Assembly (NCBI RefSeq): GCF_008365295.1
Contig: NZ_CP043505.1
Span: 2,542,001 to 2,606,000 of the forward strand
Length of the DNA stretch: 64,000 bases
Direction: 5' to 3'
DNA from: Agromyces intestinalis
Lineage (GTDB): Bacteria; Actinomycetota; Actinomycetes; Actinomycetales; Microbacteriaceae
Shown here piece by piece: positions 33,260 through 42,321 of this stretch. The position numbers were made by a program, and so were the translations under genes. A model generated the notes under the pieces. That model was not told the origin of the DNA and made no database searches. It saw nothing but the letters and a program-made list of their open reading frames with translations. Numbering within the stretch: position 1 is the stretch's first letter; every line of letters begins with the position of its first letter.

Positions 33260-33478
33260 TGCAGAACCGAATCCTCCACCCGGCGGGTAATATGCCCGCT
33301 GCTCCATCCGATTGCCCGGAGGCGGAACCTTCCGCGTGGCATGACCCGACCGAGTCGATGTCGACGACGCCACGTCGCCATCGCTCGCCCCCCTCGCCGC
33401 TTCCAGCCGCGAGGATCGCGATCGAAAGCCGATCGCATGGGCTCGCGTCGCGGGCCCCGTGAACGAAGGAAGAACAGC

Positions 33479-33682
33479 ATGGCAACCGGAACCGTCAAGT
33501 GGTTCAACGCGGAGAAGGGCTTCGGCTTCATCGCCCCCGACGACGGCAGCGCCGACGTCTTCGCACACTTCAGCGCCATCTCGGGCAACGGCTACCGTTC
33601 CCTCGATGAGGGCCAGAAGGTCGAGTTCGAGATCGCCCAGGGCCCCAAGGGTCCCCAGGCCGAGAACATCCGCGCCCTCTAA
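33479..33682 (+). CDS. cspA: Cold-shock protein
   Basis: 67 aa single cold-shock domain. RNA-binding motifs RNP1 (KGFGFIAP) and RNP2 (VFAHFS) are intact after [10 protein letters not shown]. It binds single-stranded RNA and acts as an mRNA chaperone in the cytoplasm. GAAGGA lies 8 nt before the ATG. A long untranslated leader and a strong hairpin 12 nt after the stop make it a monocistronic unit. Confidence 0.97.
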   Translation: MATGTVKWFNAEKGFGFIAPDDGSADVFAHFSAISGNGYRSLDEGQKVEFEIAQGPKGPQAENIRAL

Positions 33683-33693
33683 GCGCGAACCGC

Positions 33694-33730
33694 GAAGGCC
33701 CTCCTGCAGCATCGCTGCCGGGGGGCCTTC
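33694..33730 (+). terminator. Intrinsic terminator of cspA
   Basis: GAAGGCCC (33694-33701) pairs with GGGCCTTC (33723-33730), with an inner GCAGC-ATC-GCTGC stem. It also serves the convergent TauE/SafE gene. Confidence 0.85.
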
Positions 33731-33776
33731 TGCATTGGTCCGCCGGGGGATCGGCCGGCGGGCCGGTCGGCGAGTG

Positions 33777-34574
33777 TCACCCGCGACGCTGCAGTCGGAT
33801 GGCGCGCACCGTCATCTGCACGATGACGAACGCGAGCAGGCCTGCGAACAGCCACGTCGCGACGAGCGGCGACAGCACGAACGACACGGCGACGCCGCCG
33901 AACGAGGCGACGACGGCCGCGAGGCCGACGGCGAGCCCCTGCTTCCAGTCGACGAGCCGTGCGCGCAGGTTCGCGATCGTGCCGCTGATCGAGGTCGGGA
34001 TCATCACGAGCAGCGACGTGCCCTTCGCGAGCAGGTCGCCCATGCCGAACAGGCTGATGAAGACCGGCACCATGAGCACGCCACCGCCGATGCCGAACAG
34101 CCCCGATGCGATGCCGACGAACAGGCCGAACGCGATGAGCCCGAGCGCGATGAGCGGGGTGATCTCGAGTGCGCCGGTGTCGCGATCGGGTACCGCGAAC
34201 AGCAGCCGCACCGCGATCACGACGAGCAACGCGATGAATCCCCACCGCAGCACCGCGACCGGAAGCCGACGCAGCAGCCAGGTGCCCAGCTGCGACCCGA
34301 CGATGCTGCCGATCGCCACGAACAGCGCCGACCACCAGTCGACCTGCCCGCCCGCGAGGTAGCCGATCGACCCCGAGATCGAGGCCGGCAGGATCGCCGC
34401 GAGCGAGGTGGCCGCGGCCCGCCGCTGGTCGAGGTGCGCGAGCAGCACGAGCAGTGGAACCATGATGATGCCGCCGCCGACCCCGAACAGTCCCGACAGG
34501 AACCCGCCGGCCAGGCCGACGACGACCAGGCGCACGAGCCCGACCGGCGGCCGGGCGGTGTCGCCCGAGCTCAC
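33777..34574 (-). CDS. TauE/SafE-family anion permease
   Basis: 265 aa with eight hydrophobic segments. The internal duplication typical of this family is visible: GGFLSGLFGVGGGIIMVPLL near the start and ASGLFGIGGGVLMVPVFISL in the second half. Members export or import sulfite, sulfonates or other organic anions. The start is GTG at 34574, overlapping the stop of the upstream epimerase gene (GTGA), so the two are translationally coupled. No substrate can be assigned. Confidence 0.9.
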   Translation of the reverse strand: MSSGDTARPPVGLVRLVVVGLAGGFLSGLFGVGGGIIMVPLLVLLAHLDQRRAAATSLAAILPASISGSIGYLAGGQVDWWSALFVAIGSIVGSQLGTWLLRRLPVAVLRWGFIALLVVIAVRLLFAVPDRDTGALEITPLIALGLIAFGLFVGIASGLFGIGGGVLMVPVFISLFGMGDLLAKGTSLLVMIPTSISGTIANLRARLVDWKQGLAVGLAAVVASFGGVAVSFVLSPLVATWLFAGLLAFVIVQMTVRAIRLQRRG

Positions 34575-35416
34575 TCGCCGACCTCGTCGCGCCACGAGTG
34601 CCGCGGCTCGTACCCGAGCACCCGCCGGGCCTTCTCGATCGACAGCAGCGTGTCGTTGACGCCGAGATCGCCGCGCACCTCGACACCCGGGAACACCTCG
34701 GCGACGAGCTCGGTGTTCGACCGCGACATCACCGTGTCGGCGGCCGCGATGACGTAGCGCTCGAACCCGGCCGCACCGACCGCGAGCGCGCGGCTCACCG
34801 CCTGCGCGCCGTCTCGCGCGTCGACGTAGCCCCACAGGTTCCACTTGCGCAGCCGGGCGTCGGCGTCGAACGCGGGGAAGGCCGCGTAGTCGTCGGGGTC
34901 CATGACGTTCGAGAACCGCAGCGCCGAGATCGACAGCTCGGGGTCCCACCGGCAGAGCTGGATCGCGAGCTGCTCCTCGAGGTGCTTGACGAGCGAGTAC
35001 GTCGACTCGGGGCTCGTGACGTCTTCATCGACCGGGATGTACGGCGGGGGCACGTCGAAGGGCAGCCCCAGCACGGTTTCGCTCGACGCCGTCACGATGC
35101 GGCGGATGCCGAGCCGGCGCGCCGCCTGCAGCACGTGGTAGGTCGAGAGCAGGTTGTTGCGGAACGTCTCGACGTCGGTCGCGAGCCCCGGCGCCGGGAT
35201 CGCGGCCAGGTGCACGATCGCATCGGCGCCGGTGCCGTGCTCGTCGATGCCGGCGATCGCGTCGATGACCTGCCCGTAGTCGGCGAGGTCGGTGACGACG
35301 ACGGTGCCGCGGGCGCCGGTGCGGTCGAGGTTGACCACCTCGTGTCCTTCGTCGCGGAGAGTACGGACGACGGTGCGGCCGAGCTTGCCCGAGCCGCCGG
35401 TGACGACGATGCGCAT
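34571..35416 (-). CDS. NAD-dependent epimerase/dehydratase (extended SDR)
   Basis: 281 aa. The nucleotide-binding motif TGGSGKLGR is at residues 6-14, and the catalytic pair is in STYSLVKHLEEQL (Tyr-x3-Lys). The SSETV before it is the Ser position. It acts on a nucleotide sugar or related polyol; uronate dehydrogenase-like enzymes look similar. CAGACT lies 7 nt before the ATG, a possible weak leaderless -10. It forms an operon with the downstream TauE/SafE permease, so the pair could handle one organic acid, which is speculative. Confidence 0.87.
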   Translation of the reverse strand: MRIVVTGGSGKLGRTVVRTLRDEGHEVVNLDRTGARGTVVVTDLADYGQVIDAIAGIDEHGTGADAIVHLAAIPAPGLATDVETFRNNLLSTYHVLQAARRLGIRRIVTASSETVLGLPFDVPPPYIPVDEDVTSPESTYSLVKHLEEQLAIQLCRWDPELSISALRFSNVMDPDDYAAFPAFDADARLRKWNLWGYVDARDGAQAVSRALAVGAAGFERYVIAAADTVMSRSNTELVAEVFPGVEVRGDLGVNDTLLSIEKARRVLGYEPRHSWRDEVGE

Positions 35417-35473
35417 GGTCTCAAGTCTGGCAGCAGCCGCGGGCCGATCCGTGCGTGGCGGCCGATGTCGCGC

Positions 35474-36007
35474 TCACGCGGCGCGACTGAGCTGCCGTGA
35501 CGCGGAGTCGGACCCCGACGCCGATGAGGCCGCGCGGGCCGAGCCTGCGCCCGTCGACACGCCCGCGACCATCGCGGACGGGCGCGCGAGCCCACGGACG
35601 ATCGCGCCCACGAGCCACCCGGTCGCGGCGATCGCGACGCCGATCGCCGCACCGGCCGAGTTCGCAGCCAGGTCGCGCGGATCCGAGATGCGGTCGTCGA
35701 TCGGGATCTGCGCGATCTCGATCGCCACGCTGAGCGCTGCCGCCGAAAGCAGGGCGAGCAACCACCTGCGGGCGCCGACGAGCATCGCGAAGAGCAGGCC
35801 GATCGGCACGAACATGGCGACGTTCAGCGCCCACTCGACGGGCGAGCCGATGCTCCAGGTGGTGGGCTCGAACCAGATCGACGGCGTCAGCACGCCGTAC
35901 TCGGCCTGCCAGCCGATGCGATGCCATGACACCGTGCCGAAGGTCGCCCACCCCACGAGGGCGAGGTACGCCACCGTGGCGATGACGAGGGCGGCGCGAC
36001 GGGTCAT
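35474..36007 (-). CDS. VanZ-family membrane protein
   Basis: 177 aa with four to five membrane segments. The VanZ signature is seen at about 95-130 (ALSVAIEIAQIPIDDRISDP, then RDLAANSAGAAIG). VanZ proteins lower teicoplanin sensitivity in some hosts; the molecular role is unclear. A polar Ser/Ala tail follows residue 150. GGAGGG precedes the ATG. It is a single gene between the epimerase and the VOC gene. Confidence 0.87.
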   Translation of the reverse strand: MTRRAALVIATVAYLALVGWATFGTVSWHRIGWQAEYGVLTPSIWFEPTTWSIGSPVEWALNVAMFVPIGLLFAMLVGARRWLLALLSAAALSVAIEIAQIPIDDRISDPRDLAANSAGAAIGVAIAATGWLVGAIVRGLARPSAMVAGVSTGAGSARAASSASGSDSASRQLSRAA

Positions 36008-36087
36008 CCCTCCACCCTTCCGCGCTCACCTACGAATCGCCTGATATCCGCTGGCGATTCGCGGACGCTGGAGTCCCGATCGTCGCG

Positions 36088-36498
36088 TCAGGCCGCGGCA
36101 CCCGCGATGTTCACCATCCAGCCGACGCCGAAGCGGTCGACGAGGATGCCGAACGCGTCGCCCCACGGAGCGATCTCGAGCGGTTCGACAATGGTCGCGC
36201 CCTCCGACAAGCCCTGCCAGTACCCGCGCAGGGTCGCGTCGTCGTCGCCCGACAGCGAGATCGAGAAGCCCGCGGGCCGCTGGTACTCGACGCCGTTCGG
36301 GGTGTCGGCCGCCATGAGCGTGAGGCCGTCGGCCGTGAGTTGGCCGTGCATGAGCTTGCCGGCCTCGGAGCCCTCGCCCTGGCCGAACTCGCCGAACGTG
36401 CTGGTGTTCAGCTCGCCGCCGAATACCGAGTGATAGAACTCCAGCGCCTCGCGCGCGTTGCCGTCGAAGCTGACGTACGGGTTGAGTGTGACCGCCAT
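36088..36498 (-). CDS. VOC-family (PhnB/glyoxalase-like) protein
   Basis: 136 aa. NPYVSFDGNAREALEFYHSV followed by FGGELNTSTFGEFG and the late APWGDAFGILVDRFGVGWMV is the PhnB-like (3-demethylubiquinone methyltransferase-like) branch of the vicinal oxygen chelate fold. Members are metal-dependent or metal-free binding proteins of varied function; no substrate is assigned. The ATG at 36498 has GGGA about 10 nt upstream. Confidence 0.9.
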   Translation of the reverse strand: MAVTLNPYVSFDGNAREALEFYHSVFGGELNTSTFGEFGQGEGSEAGKLMHGQLTADGLTLMAADTPNGVEYQRPAGFSISLSGDDDATLRGYWQGLSEGATIVEPLEIAPWGDAFGILVDRFGVGWMVNIAGAAA

Positions 36499-36599
36499 GA
36501 TCGTCGTTCCCTTCTTCGGCGTCGTCGCCTGCGGCGATTCTGCCCCGGATCGGCCCGATCCGCGAGGGGCTCCGATCCGCGAGGTGCGGCGCCCCGCGT

Positions 36600-36860
36600 T
36601 CAGCAGCAGCGCGCGCCCGGGTTCGCGTCCTGTTCGGCGTAGCGCTGCCGCCAGAACGCGCGCTCGTCGAGCGCGGGCTCGCCGGGGTGGGCGCGGCGGT
36701 GGTGCTCGAGGTAGGTCGCGTAGGCGCGGTCGCCCATGAGTTCGGTCACGAACCAGCGGATGCTCCGGATGCCGCGGAGCACGCCGGCAGGCGCCGCCCG
36801 GGCCGCAGCCCGGACGACGCCCGCGGGGCGTTCGATGCTCGCCTTCGAGGCGTCGGCCAT
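36600..36860 (-). CDS. YbdD/YjiX-family small protein, partner of CstA
   Basis: 86 aa. IRWFVTELMGDRAYATYLEH, HHRRAHPGEPALDERAFWRQ and the terminal Cys-Cys are typical of YbdD. In E. coli these small proteins are encoded directly after CstA/BtsT carriers and are needed for pyruvate uptake. Its ATG overlaps the last base of the cstA stop (TGATG), so it is the coupled second gene of the operon. Confidence 0.88.
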   Translation of the reverse strand: MADASKASIERPAGVVRAAARAAPAGVLRGIRSIRWFVTELMGDRAYATYLEHHRRAHPGEPALDERAFWRQRYAEQDANPGARCC

Positions 36861-39139
36861 CAGTGCGTGGCGCGCTCGACCGGACGCTGTTCGGCGGGCA
36901 GCGCCGCCCACTGCGCCTCGATCTCGCGCTCGGCCTTCGTGGCGAAGAGGCTCGCCGGGGCGAACCGGCGCGAGGGCACCGGGGCATCCTCGGTGTCGAC
37001 GCCGCCACCGTTGCGGAACGCCTTCACCGTGACCGCGATGGCCGCGACGATGACGATGACCGAGAGGGTGACGAAGATGATCGACAGCGTGCCCTGGATG
37101 AAGGTGTTGCGCACGACCGCCTCCATCGCCTCGACGGTCTTCGCCGTGCCGAAGCTCGTCTCACCGGCGGCCAGCGCGTCGCGGAACGCGACGTGGTTGG
37201 CCCAGTAGCCCACCGCGGGCACCGGCGAGAAGATCTTGAACAGCGACGCGGTGATGGTCACGACCGCGGTGAACGCGAGCGGCACCGCCACGATCCACAG
37301 CCACCGGAACGCCCCGCGCTTGGCGACGATCGTCATCACCACCGCGAGCGCGATCGCCGCGAGCAGCTGGTTCGCGATGCCGAACAGCGGGAACAGCGTG
37401 TTGATGCCGCCGAGCGGATCGGTGACGCCCATCAGCAGGATCGCGCCCCACGCGGCGACCATGATCGCCGTGGTGATCCAGACGCCGGGCCTCCAGCCCG
37501 TGTCCTTGAACTTCGGCGCGAGGTTGCCGATCGAGTCCTGCAGCATGAAGCGCGCGACACGCGTGCCGGCGTCGACCGCGGTGAGGATGAACAGCGCCTC
37601 GAACATGATCGCGAAGTGGTACCAGAAGCCCGCGAGCGCCGAACCGCCGATGAGCTGCGACATGATGTTCGACAGCCCGAGCGCAAGGGTCGGCGCGCCG
37701 CCGGTGCGCGAGATGATCGTCTCCTCGCCGACCGCCGAGGCGGCAGACGTGAGCTGGTCGGGCGTGAGGTTCACGCCGGTGAGCCCGAGCGAGTTGACGA
37801 ACGCGACCGCGCCCTCGACGGTGCCGCCCGTCGCGGCCGCCGACGAGTTCATCGCGAAGAACAGGCCGCGGTCGAGCGTGAGCGCGGCGACCAGCGCCAT
37901 GATCGCGACGAACGACTCCATGAGCATGCCGCCGTAGCCGATGAAGCGGGTCTGGCGCTCCTTCTCGACGAGCTTCGGCGTCGTGCCGCTCGAGATCAGC
38001 GCATGGAATCCGCTGAGCGCGCCGCACGCGATCGTCACGAAGAGGAACGGGAACAGCGACCCGCTGAAGACCGGGCCGAGCTCGCCGCCCGCGAACTCGC
38101 TGATGGCGGGCACGGTGATCTCGGGGCGTACGAGCACGATCGCGCCGGCGAGCATCACGATGACGCCGATCTTCATGAACGTCGAGAGGTAGTCGCGCGG
38201 GGCGAGCAGCAGCCACACCGGCAGGATGGCGGCGATGAAGCCGTAGACGATGATGCCCCAGGCGATCGTGGTGCGGTCGAGGTGGAAGGCCGCGTAACCC
38301 CAGTCGGTCGAGGCGACCCAGCCGCCCGCGACGATCGCGAGCATGAGCAGCACGAACCCGATGATCGAGACCTCGGTGATCTTGCCGGGCCGCAGGTAGC
38401 GCAGGTACACGCCCATGAGCAGCGCGATCGGAATCGTCATCGACACGCTGAACACGCCCCACGGGCTCTCGCCGAGGGCGTTCACGACGACCAGCGCGAG
38501 GATCGCGACGATGATCACCATGATGAGCAGGGCGGCGACCATCGCGGCGATGCCGCCGACGCGGCCGAGCTCGTCGCGCGCCATCTGTCCGATGGTGCGC
38601 CCGCCGCGGCGCATCGAGAAGAACAGCACGGTGTAGTCCTGCACCGCTCCGGCGAAGATCACGCCGACGATGATCCAGATCGTGCCGGGCAGGTAGCCCA
38701 TCTGGGCCGCGAGCACCGGGCCGACGAGCGGGCCCGCGCCCGCGATCGCCGCGAAGTGGTGGCCGTAGAGCACGCGCCGGTCGGTGGGTACGTAATCCTT
38801 GCCGTCGCTGTTGCGCTCGGCCGGGGTCGCGCGCCGGTCGTCGGGCTTCGTGAGGTACCGCTCGATCACCTTCGAGTAGAAGCGGTAGCCGATGAAGTAC
38901 GAGCAGACGGCGGCGAAGACGAACCAGATCGCGTTGATGGTCTCGCCGCGAACGATCGCGATCATCGTCCAGGCGACGCCGCCGAGCAGGGCGATGGCCG
39001 CCCAGAGGGCGATCTTGCCCGGGGTCCACTTTCGTTCGCGCTCGAGTTCGGCCTCGGGCACCGCGACCGGCGGCAGGGCCGGATCCTGCTCGAGCTCGTC
39101 CGCGGGTGGGGCCGCGGGGCCGCTGGGGGTTCGGGTCAT
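36860..39139 (-). CDS. cstA: CstA-family carbon starvation / pyruvate transporter
   Basis: 759 aa, normal CstA length, with about 16-18 membrane helices. Family blocks are present: YGHHFAAIAGAGPLVGPVLA, AGAVQDYTVLFFSMRRGGRT, ITVPAISEFAGGELGPVFSG, CGALSGFHALISSGTTPKLV and LFPLFGIANQLLAAIALA. CstA relatives import pyruvate or peptides under carbon limitation. AGGAGG lies 7 nt before the ATG at 39139. It forms an operon with the YbdD-like gene. Two 18-nt direct repeats (39216-39233, 39237-39254) lie upstream and could be regulatory. Confidence 0.94.
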   Translation of the reverse strand: MTRTPSGPAAPPADELEQDPALPPVAVPEAELERERKWTPGKIALWAAIALLGGVAWTMIAIVRGETINAIWFVFAAVCSYFIGYRFYSKVIERYLTKPDDRRATPAERNSDGKDYVPTDRRVLYGHHFAAIAGAGPLVGPVLAAQMGYLPGTIWIIVGVIFAGAVQDYTVLFFSMRRGGRTIGQMARDELGRVGGIAAMVAALLIMVIIVAILALVVVNALGESPWGVFSVSMTIPIALLMGVYLRYLRPGKITEVSIIGFVLLMLAIVAGGWVASTDWGYAAFHLDRTTIAWGIIVYGFIAAILPVWLLLAPRDYLSTFMKIGVIVMLAGAIVLVRPEITVPAISEFAGGELGPVFSGSLFPFLFVTIACGALSGFHALISSGTTPKLVEKERQTRFIGYGGMLMESFVAIMALVAALTLDRGLFFAMNSSAAATGGTVEGAVAFVNSLGLTGVNLTPDQLTSAASAVGEETIISRTGGAPTLALGLSNIMSQLIGGSALAGFWYHFAIMFEALFILTAVDAGTRVARFMLQDSIGNLAPKFKDTGWRPGVWITTAIMVAAWGAILLMGVTDPLGGINTLFPLFGIANQLLAAIALAVVMTIVAKRGAFRWLWIVAVPLAFTAVVTITASLFKIFSPVPAVGYWANHVAFRDALAAGETSFGTAKTVEAMEAVVRNTFIQGTLSIIFVTLSVIVIVAAIAVTVKAFRNGGGVDTEDAPVPSRRFAPASLFATKAEREIEAQWAALPAEQRPVERATH

Positions 39140-39299
39140 CCTGATTCCTCCTGAATGCGTCGTTGCACTGCTGGCGGCCTCGATCCTAGGCAGGGCGCAC
39201 CCCCCGAACGGGAGGTCGTGCGACGAGCGGCGGTGATCGTGCGACGAGCGGCGGCGGGTGTCGCCGAGGGGGTTGACGGCGAGGCATCCGCGTGCTGTA

Positions 39300-39317
39300 A
39301 TCAACTTAACGGTTGAT
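39300..39317 (+). promoter_or_regulatory. Operator-like palindrome before arsR-family gene
   Basis: ATCAAC-TTAACG-GTTGAT is a 6+6+6 inverted repeat ending 17 nt before the ATG at 39335. Position and symmetry suit autoregulation by the ArsR-type repressor. Confidence 0.6.
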
Positions 39318-39334
39318 AAAGAAGAAGGTTGAAT

Positions 39335-39712
39335 ATGCGAGACCACGGTGCCGATGACGGATGGCTCGACCGGGCGTTCCTCGCCCTGGCCGACCCGGTG
39401 CGTCGCGGCATCATCGCGCGGCTCAGCCGAGGCCCGGCGACGGTCAACGAACTCGCCGAGCCGTTCTCGATCACCAAGCAGGCGGTCTCGAAGCACATCC
39501 AGGTGCTCGAGCAGGCGGGGCTCGTCACGCGCACGCGCGACGCGCAGCGCCGGCCCGTGCACCTCGCACCGGCCGAGCTCGAACGGCTCACCGGCTGGAT
39601 CGACCGCTACCGACTCATCCACGAGCAGCAGTACCGCTCGCTCGACGCGGTGCTCGAGGCATCCGTCGGCGACGACACCGCCGCCCACCATCCGAAGGAG
39701 AAGGAATCATGA
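39335..39712 (+). CDS. ArsR-family regulator
   Basis: 125 aa. The winged helix is at about 10-90: RAFLALADPVRRGIIARLSR, GPATVNELAEPFSITKQAVS and KHIQVLEQAGLVTRTRDAQR. No metal-binding Cys cluster is seen. This is the ArsR subtype commonly paired with SRPBCC (AHSA1) genes. GAAGAAGG lies 6 nt before the ATG; an upstream TTG at 39329 is less likely. The stop overlaps the SRPBCC start (ATGA). Confidence 0.9.
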   Translation: MRDHGADDGWLDRAFLALADPVRRGIIARLSRGPATVNELAEPFSITKQAVSKHIQVLEQAGLVTRTRDAQRRPVHLAPAELERLTGWIDRYRLIHEQQYRSLDAVLEASVGDDTAAHHPKEKES

Positions 39713-40194
39713 GCAACCCCGTCATCGTCACCGCGCCTGAAGGCCTGCCGTTCATCGACATCGAGCGCGAGTTCGACGCCCCGGTCGCCGCGGTCTTCCG
39801 TGCGCACCGCGAACCCGAGCTGGTGAAGCAGTGGCTCGGGCCGAACGGCTACGAGATGGACATCGCCGAGTGGGACTTCACGACCCACGGCGCCTACCGC
39901 TACGTGCACCACGACCCGCAGGGCGGGGCGTGGGGGTTCCACGGCACGTTCCACAGCGTGCGCGAGAACGAGTTCGCCGTGCAGACCTTCGAGTTCGAGG
40001 GCGTGCCCGACGTGGTCGCGGTCGAGACGATCGCCTTCGAAGACCTCGGCGGCGGGCGCTCGCGCGTGCGCATCCACTCGACGTACCCCAGCGTCGAGGC
40101 CCGCGACGGCATGGTGCAGTCGGGCATGGAGGGTGGGCTCACCGAAGGCTTCGAACGCCTCGACGCGCTGGTCGCCGAGGGGGCGAGCGCGTGA
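39709..40194 (+). CDS. SRPBCC (AHSA1-like) domain protein
   Basis: 161 aa. The START-like fold is recognised from DIEREFDAPVAAVFRAHREP, KQWLGPNGYEMDIAEWDFTT and the closing GMEGGLTEGFERLDALV. These proteins bind a hydrophobic ligand in a helix-grip cavity; the ligand is unknown. It overlaps the ArsR gene by ATGA and is probably co-regulated with it. Confidence 0.9.
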   Translation: MSNPVIVTAPEGLPFIDIEREFDAPVAAVFRAHREPELVKQWLGPNGYEMDIAEWDFTTHGAYRYVHHDPQGGAWGFHGTFHSVRENEFAVQTFEFEGVPDVVAVETIAFEDLGGGRSRVRIHSTYPSVEARDGMVQSGMEGGLTEGFERLDALVAEGASA

Positions 40195-40403
40195 CCGAGC
40201 GCACGACCGAGCTCGACCGGGCCCTGCATCCTGCTCGACGCCCGGCAGCGCTTCGGCGCCGAGCAGGCGTCGACTGGGCCAACGGATGCTCCGCCCGCCC
40301 GGTGACCGCTTGGTGAACGTTCCGTGACAGGAATGGACGGATGGTCGCACCCGAGGCATTGCATCACCGCCGGACGCGGTGGATCATGTCGGAGGGGGAA
40401 GCG

Positions 40404-41006
40404 ATGGGGCGTGAATCGAGGGCGTACTGGCTCGACTCAGGAGACCGCGCTGCGGTGACGCTGCGGCTCGAATGGGATGCGCTGACCGTACGCGGGGCCC
40501 GGCGCGCGACCGTGCCGCGCACCGAGTTCCGGCGGGTCGACGTGACCGACGGCGTCGTCGAACTCGAGGCCGCCTCAGGAGCGCAGTACCGGTTCCAGGT
40601 GGGGCAGGCGGCATCCGACTGGGCCGAAGCCCTCGCGAGGCCCCCTCGCCCCCTCGACGAGAAGCTCGGCGTCGGGCCCGACGTCGCCGTCGCCGTGCGG
40701 GGCGCGCTGCCCGTGACCGCGCTCGCCGACGCGCTCGTCGATTCGCCCCGGGTCGCGCCCTGGGAGGCCGACCTGGTGTTCGCCGTCGTGCACGACGACG
40801 CCGCACTCGACACGCTGCCCGTGTGGCTGCAGGAGACCGGCGTCGTCGCCCCGCTGTGGGTCATCCACGGCAAGGGGCGCCACTGCCCCGCCCCCGGCGA
40901 CGCCGCGGTGCGAGAGGTGATGCGCGACGCCGGGCGCCACGAGACCGCCACCAGCGCGATCGCCGAGTGCTGGTCGGCCATCCGGTACGCGCCGGGCAAG
41001 CCGTAG
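40404..41006 (+). CDS. Actinobacterial protein with DUF3052-like C-terminal half
   Basis: 200 aa from the ATG at 40404, which has GGAGGGGG 5 nt upstream; an ATG at 40386 precedes that ribosome site. The first 80 residues are a small beta domain (AYWLDSGDRAAVTLRLEWDA). The second half (DEKLGVGPDVAVAVRGALPV, APLWVIHGKGRHCPAPGDAA, VREVMRDAGRHETATSAIAE) resembles DUF3052, a conserved actinobacterial family of unknown role. The family call is tentative. Confidence 0.7.
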   Translation: MGRESRAYWLDSGDRAAVTLRLEWDALTVRGARRATVPRTEFRRVDVTDGVVELEAASGAQYRFQVGQAASDWAEALARPPRPLDEKLGVGPDVAVAVRGALPVTALADALVDSPRVAPWEADLVFAVVHDDAALDTLPVWLQETGVVAPLWVIHGKGRHCPAPGDAAVREVMRDAGRHETATSAIAECWSAIRYAPGKP

Positions 41007-41065
41007 TGCGGCGGCCACGCCGTTGCGCGGCGCCGCCGCGAAGCATCCACCCCCATCCTGCGCGG

Positions 41066-41071
41066 TAGGTT
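41066..41071 (+). promoter_or_regulatory. Leaderless -10 of the aldo/keto reductase gene
   Basis: TAGGTT lies 7 nt before the ATG at 41079; no Shine-Dalgarno is present. Confidence 0.55.
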
Positions 41072-41078
41072 CGAACGC

Positions 41079-42068
41079 ATGCAGACCCGCACTCTCGGCC
41101 GCACCGGCCGCACCGTCTCCGTGATCGGCCTCGGCACCTGGCAGCTCGGCGCCGACTGGGGCGAGGTCGACGAGGCCGACGCGCTCGCCGTGCTCGACGC
41201 CGCGCACGATGCCGGCGTCACCGTCTTCGACACCGCCGACGTCTACGGCGACGGCCGCAGCGAATCGCTCATCGGCGCGTGGCTGCGCGCCCACCCCGAC
41301 GCGGGCGTCACCGTCGCCACGAAGATGGGGCGGCGCCTGCCCCAGGAGCCCGACAACTACTCGATGGCGAACTTCCGCGCCTGGAACGACCGGTCGCGGC
41401 GCAACCTCGGCGTCGACACGCTCGACCTCGTGCAGCTGCACTGTCCGCCTCCCTCGGTCTACTCGACCGACCGGGTCTTCGACGACCTCGACACACTCGT
41501 CGACGAGGGGCGCATCGCCGCGTACGGCGTGAGCGTCGAGACCGTCGACGAGGCGCTCACCGCGATCGCGCGGCCGAACGTCGCGACCGTGCAGATCATC
41601 CTGAACGCATTCCGGCTGAAGCCGCTCGACGAGGTGCTGCCCGCCGCGGCGGCTGCCGGCGTGGGCATCATCGCGCGCGTGCCCCTCGCCTCGGGGCTGC
41701 TGTCGGGCCGGTACTCGCTCGACACCACGTTCGCCGCGAACGACCACCGCACGTACAACCGGCACGGCGAGGCGTTCGACGTCGGCGAGACGTTCTCGGG
41801 CGTCGACTACGCGACCGGCGTGCGCGCCGCGCAGGAGTTCGCCGAGCTCGCCCGCGCGGCCGCCCCCGAGGCCACGACCGCCCAGGTCGCGCTCGCCTGG
41901 GTCGCCGGGCTCGACGGGGTGTCGACCGTCATCCCCGGTGCGCGCAACCCCGATCAGGCGCGCGCGAACGCCGTGGCCGGCTCGCTCGAGCTGCCCGCGT
42001 CGCTCGCCGCGGCCGTGCGCGACCTCTACGACCGCGAACTGCGCGCGGCGATCCACCCGCGCTGGTAG
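41079..42068 (+). CDS. Aldo/keto reductase
   Basis: 329 aa TIM-barrel oxidoreductase using NADPH. The catalytic tetrad is visible: Asp and Tyr in VFDTADVYGDGRSE (about 50-56), Lys in VATKMG (about 85) and His in LVQLHCPPP (about 127). The cofactor end ALAWVAGLDGVSTVIPGARN is typical of the YhdN/Tas-like branch. Substrates are small carbonyls or sugars; none is assigned. Single gene, probably leaderless. Confidence 0.92.
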   Translation: MQTRTLGRTGRTVSVIGLGTWQLGADWGEVDEADALAVLDAAHDAGVTVFDTADVYGDGRSESLIGAWLRAHPDAGVTVATKMGRRLPQEPDNYSMANFRAWNDRSRRNLGVDTLDLVQLHCPPPSVYSTDRVFDDLDTLVDEGRIAAYGVSVETVDEALTAIARPNVATVQIILNAFRLKPLDEVLPAAAAAGVGIIARVPLASGLLSGRYSLDTTFAANDHRTYNRHGEAFDVGETFSGVDYATGVRAAQEFAELARAAAPEATTAQVALAWVAGLDGVSTVIPGARNPDQARANAVAGSLELPASLAAAVRDLYDRELRAAIHPRW

Positions 42069-42173
42069 GGCGCCCGGGGCGGCGCGCCCCTCGCGTCCGC
42101 ACCGCCGGTTCGTGCGCGCGCCGGCTTCTCTCGCCCCGACGCCCGTACGTTCCGCGGGCCCCGCGTTTCACGC

Positions 42174-42246
42174 GATCAGGAAATCCGACGGGAGTTGCGG
42201 CGTGTCGTGCCGCGACACGCCGGGCGGGCCCCCGTCCTTCCTGATC
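42174..42246. repeat. Palindromic element, GATCAGGAA family, between convergent genes
   Basis: Outer arms GATCAGGAA (42174-42182) and TTCCTGATC (42238-42246) enclose GACGGG/CCCGTC pairing. A perfect inner hairpin, GGCGTGTCG (42199-42207) with CGACACGCC (42213-42221), follows. It lies in the 253-bp gap between the aldo/keto reductase and phosphoketolase and may terminate both. The outer motif is shared with the copy inside the AidB-like gene. Confidence 0.8.
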
Positions 42247-42321
42247 CGGTGAATGGGCGGGCCGAGGGCCGCGGGCCGAGGGCCGCGGGCCGAGGGCAGA
42301 GGGCCGGGCACAGGGCGCGGG

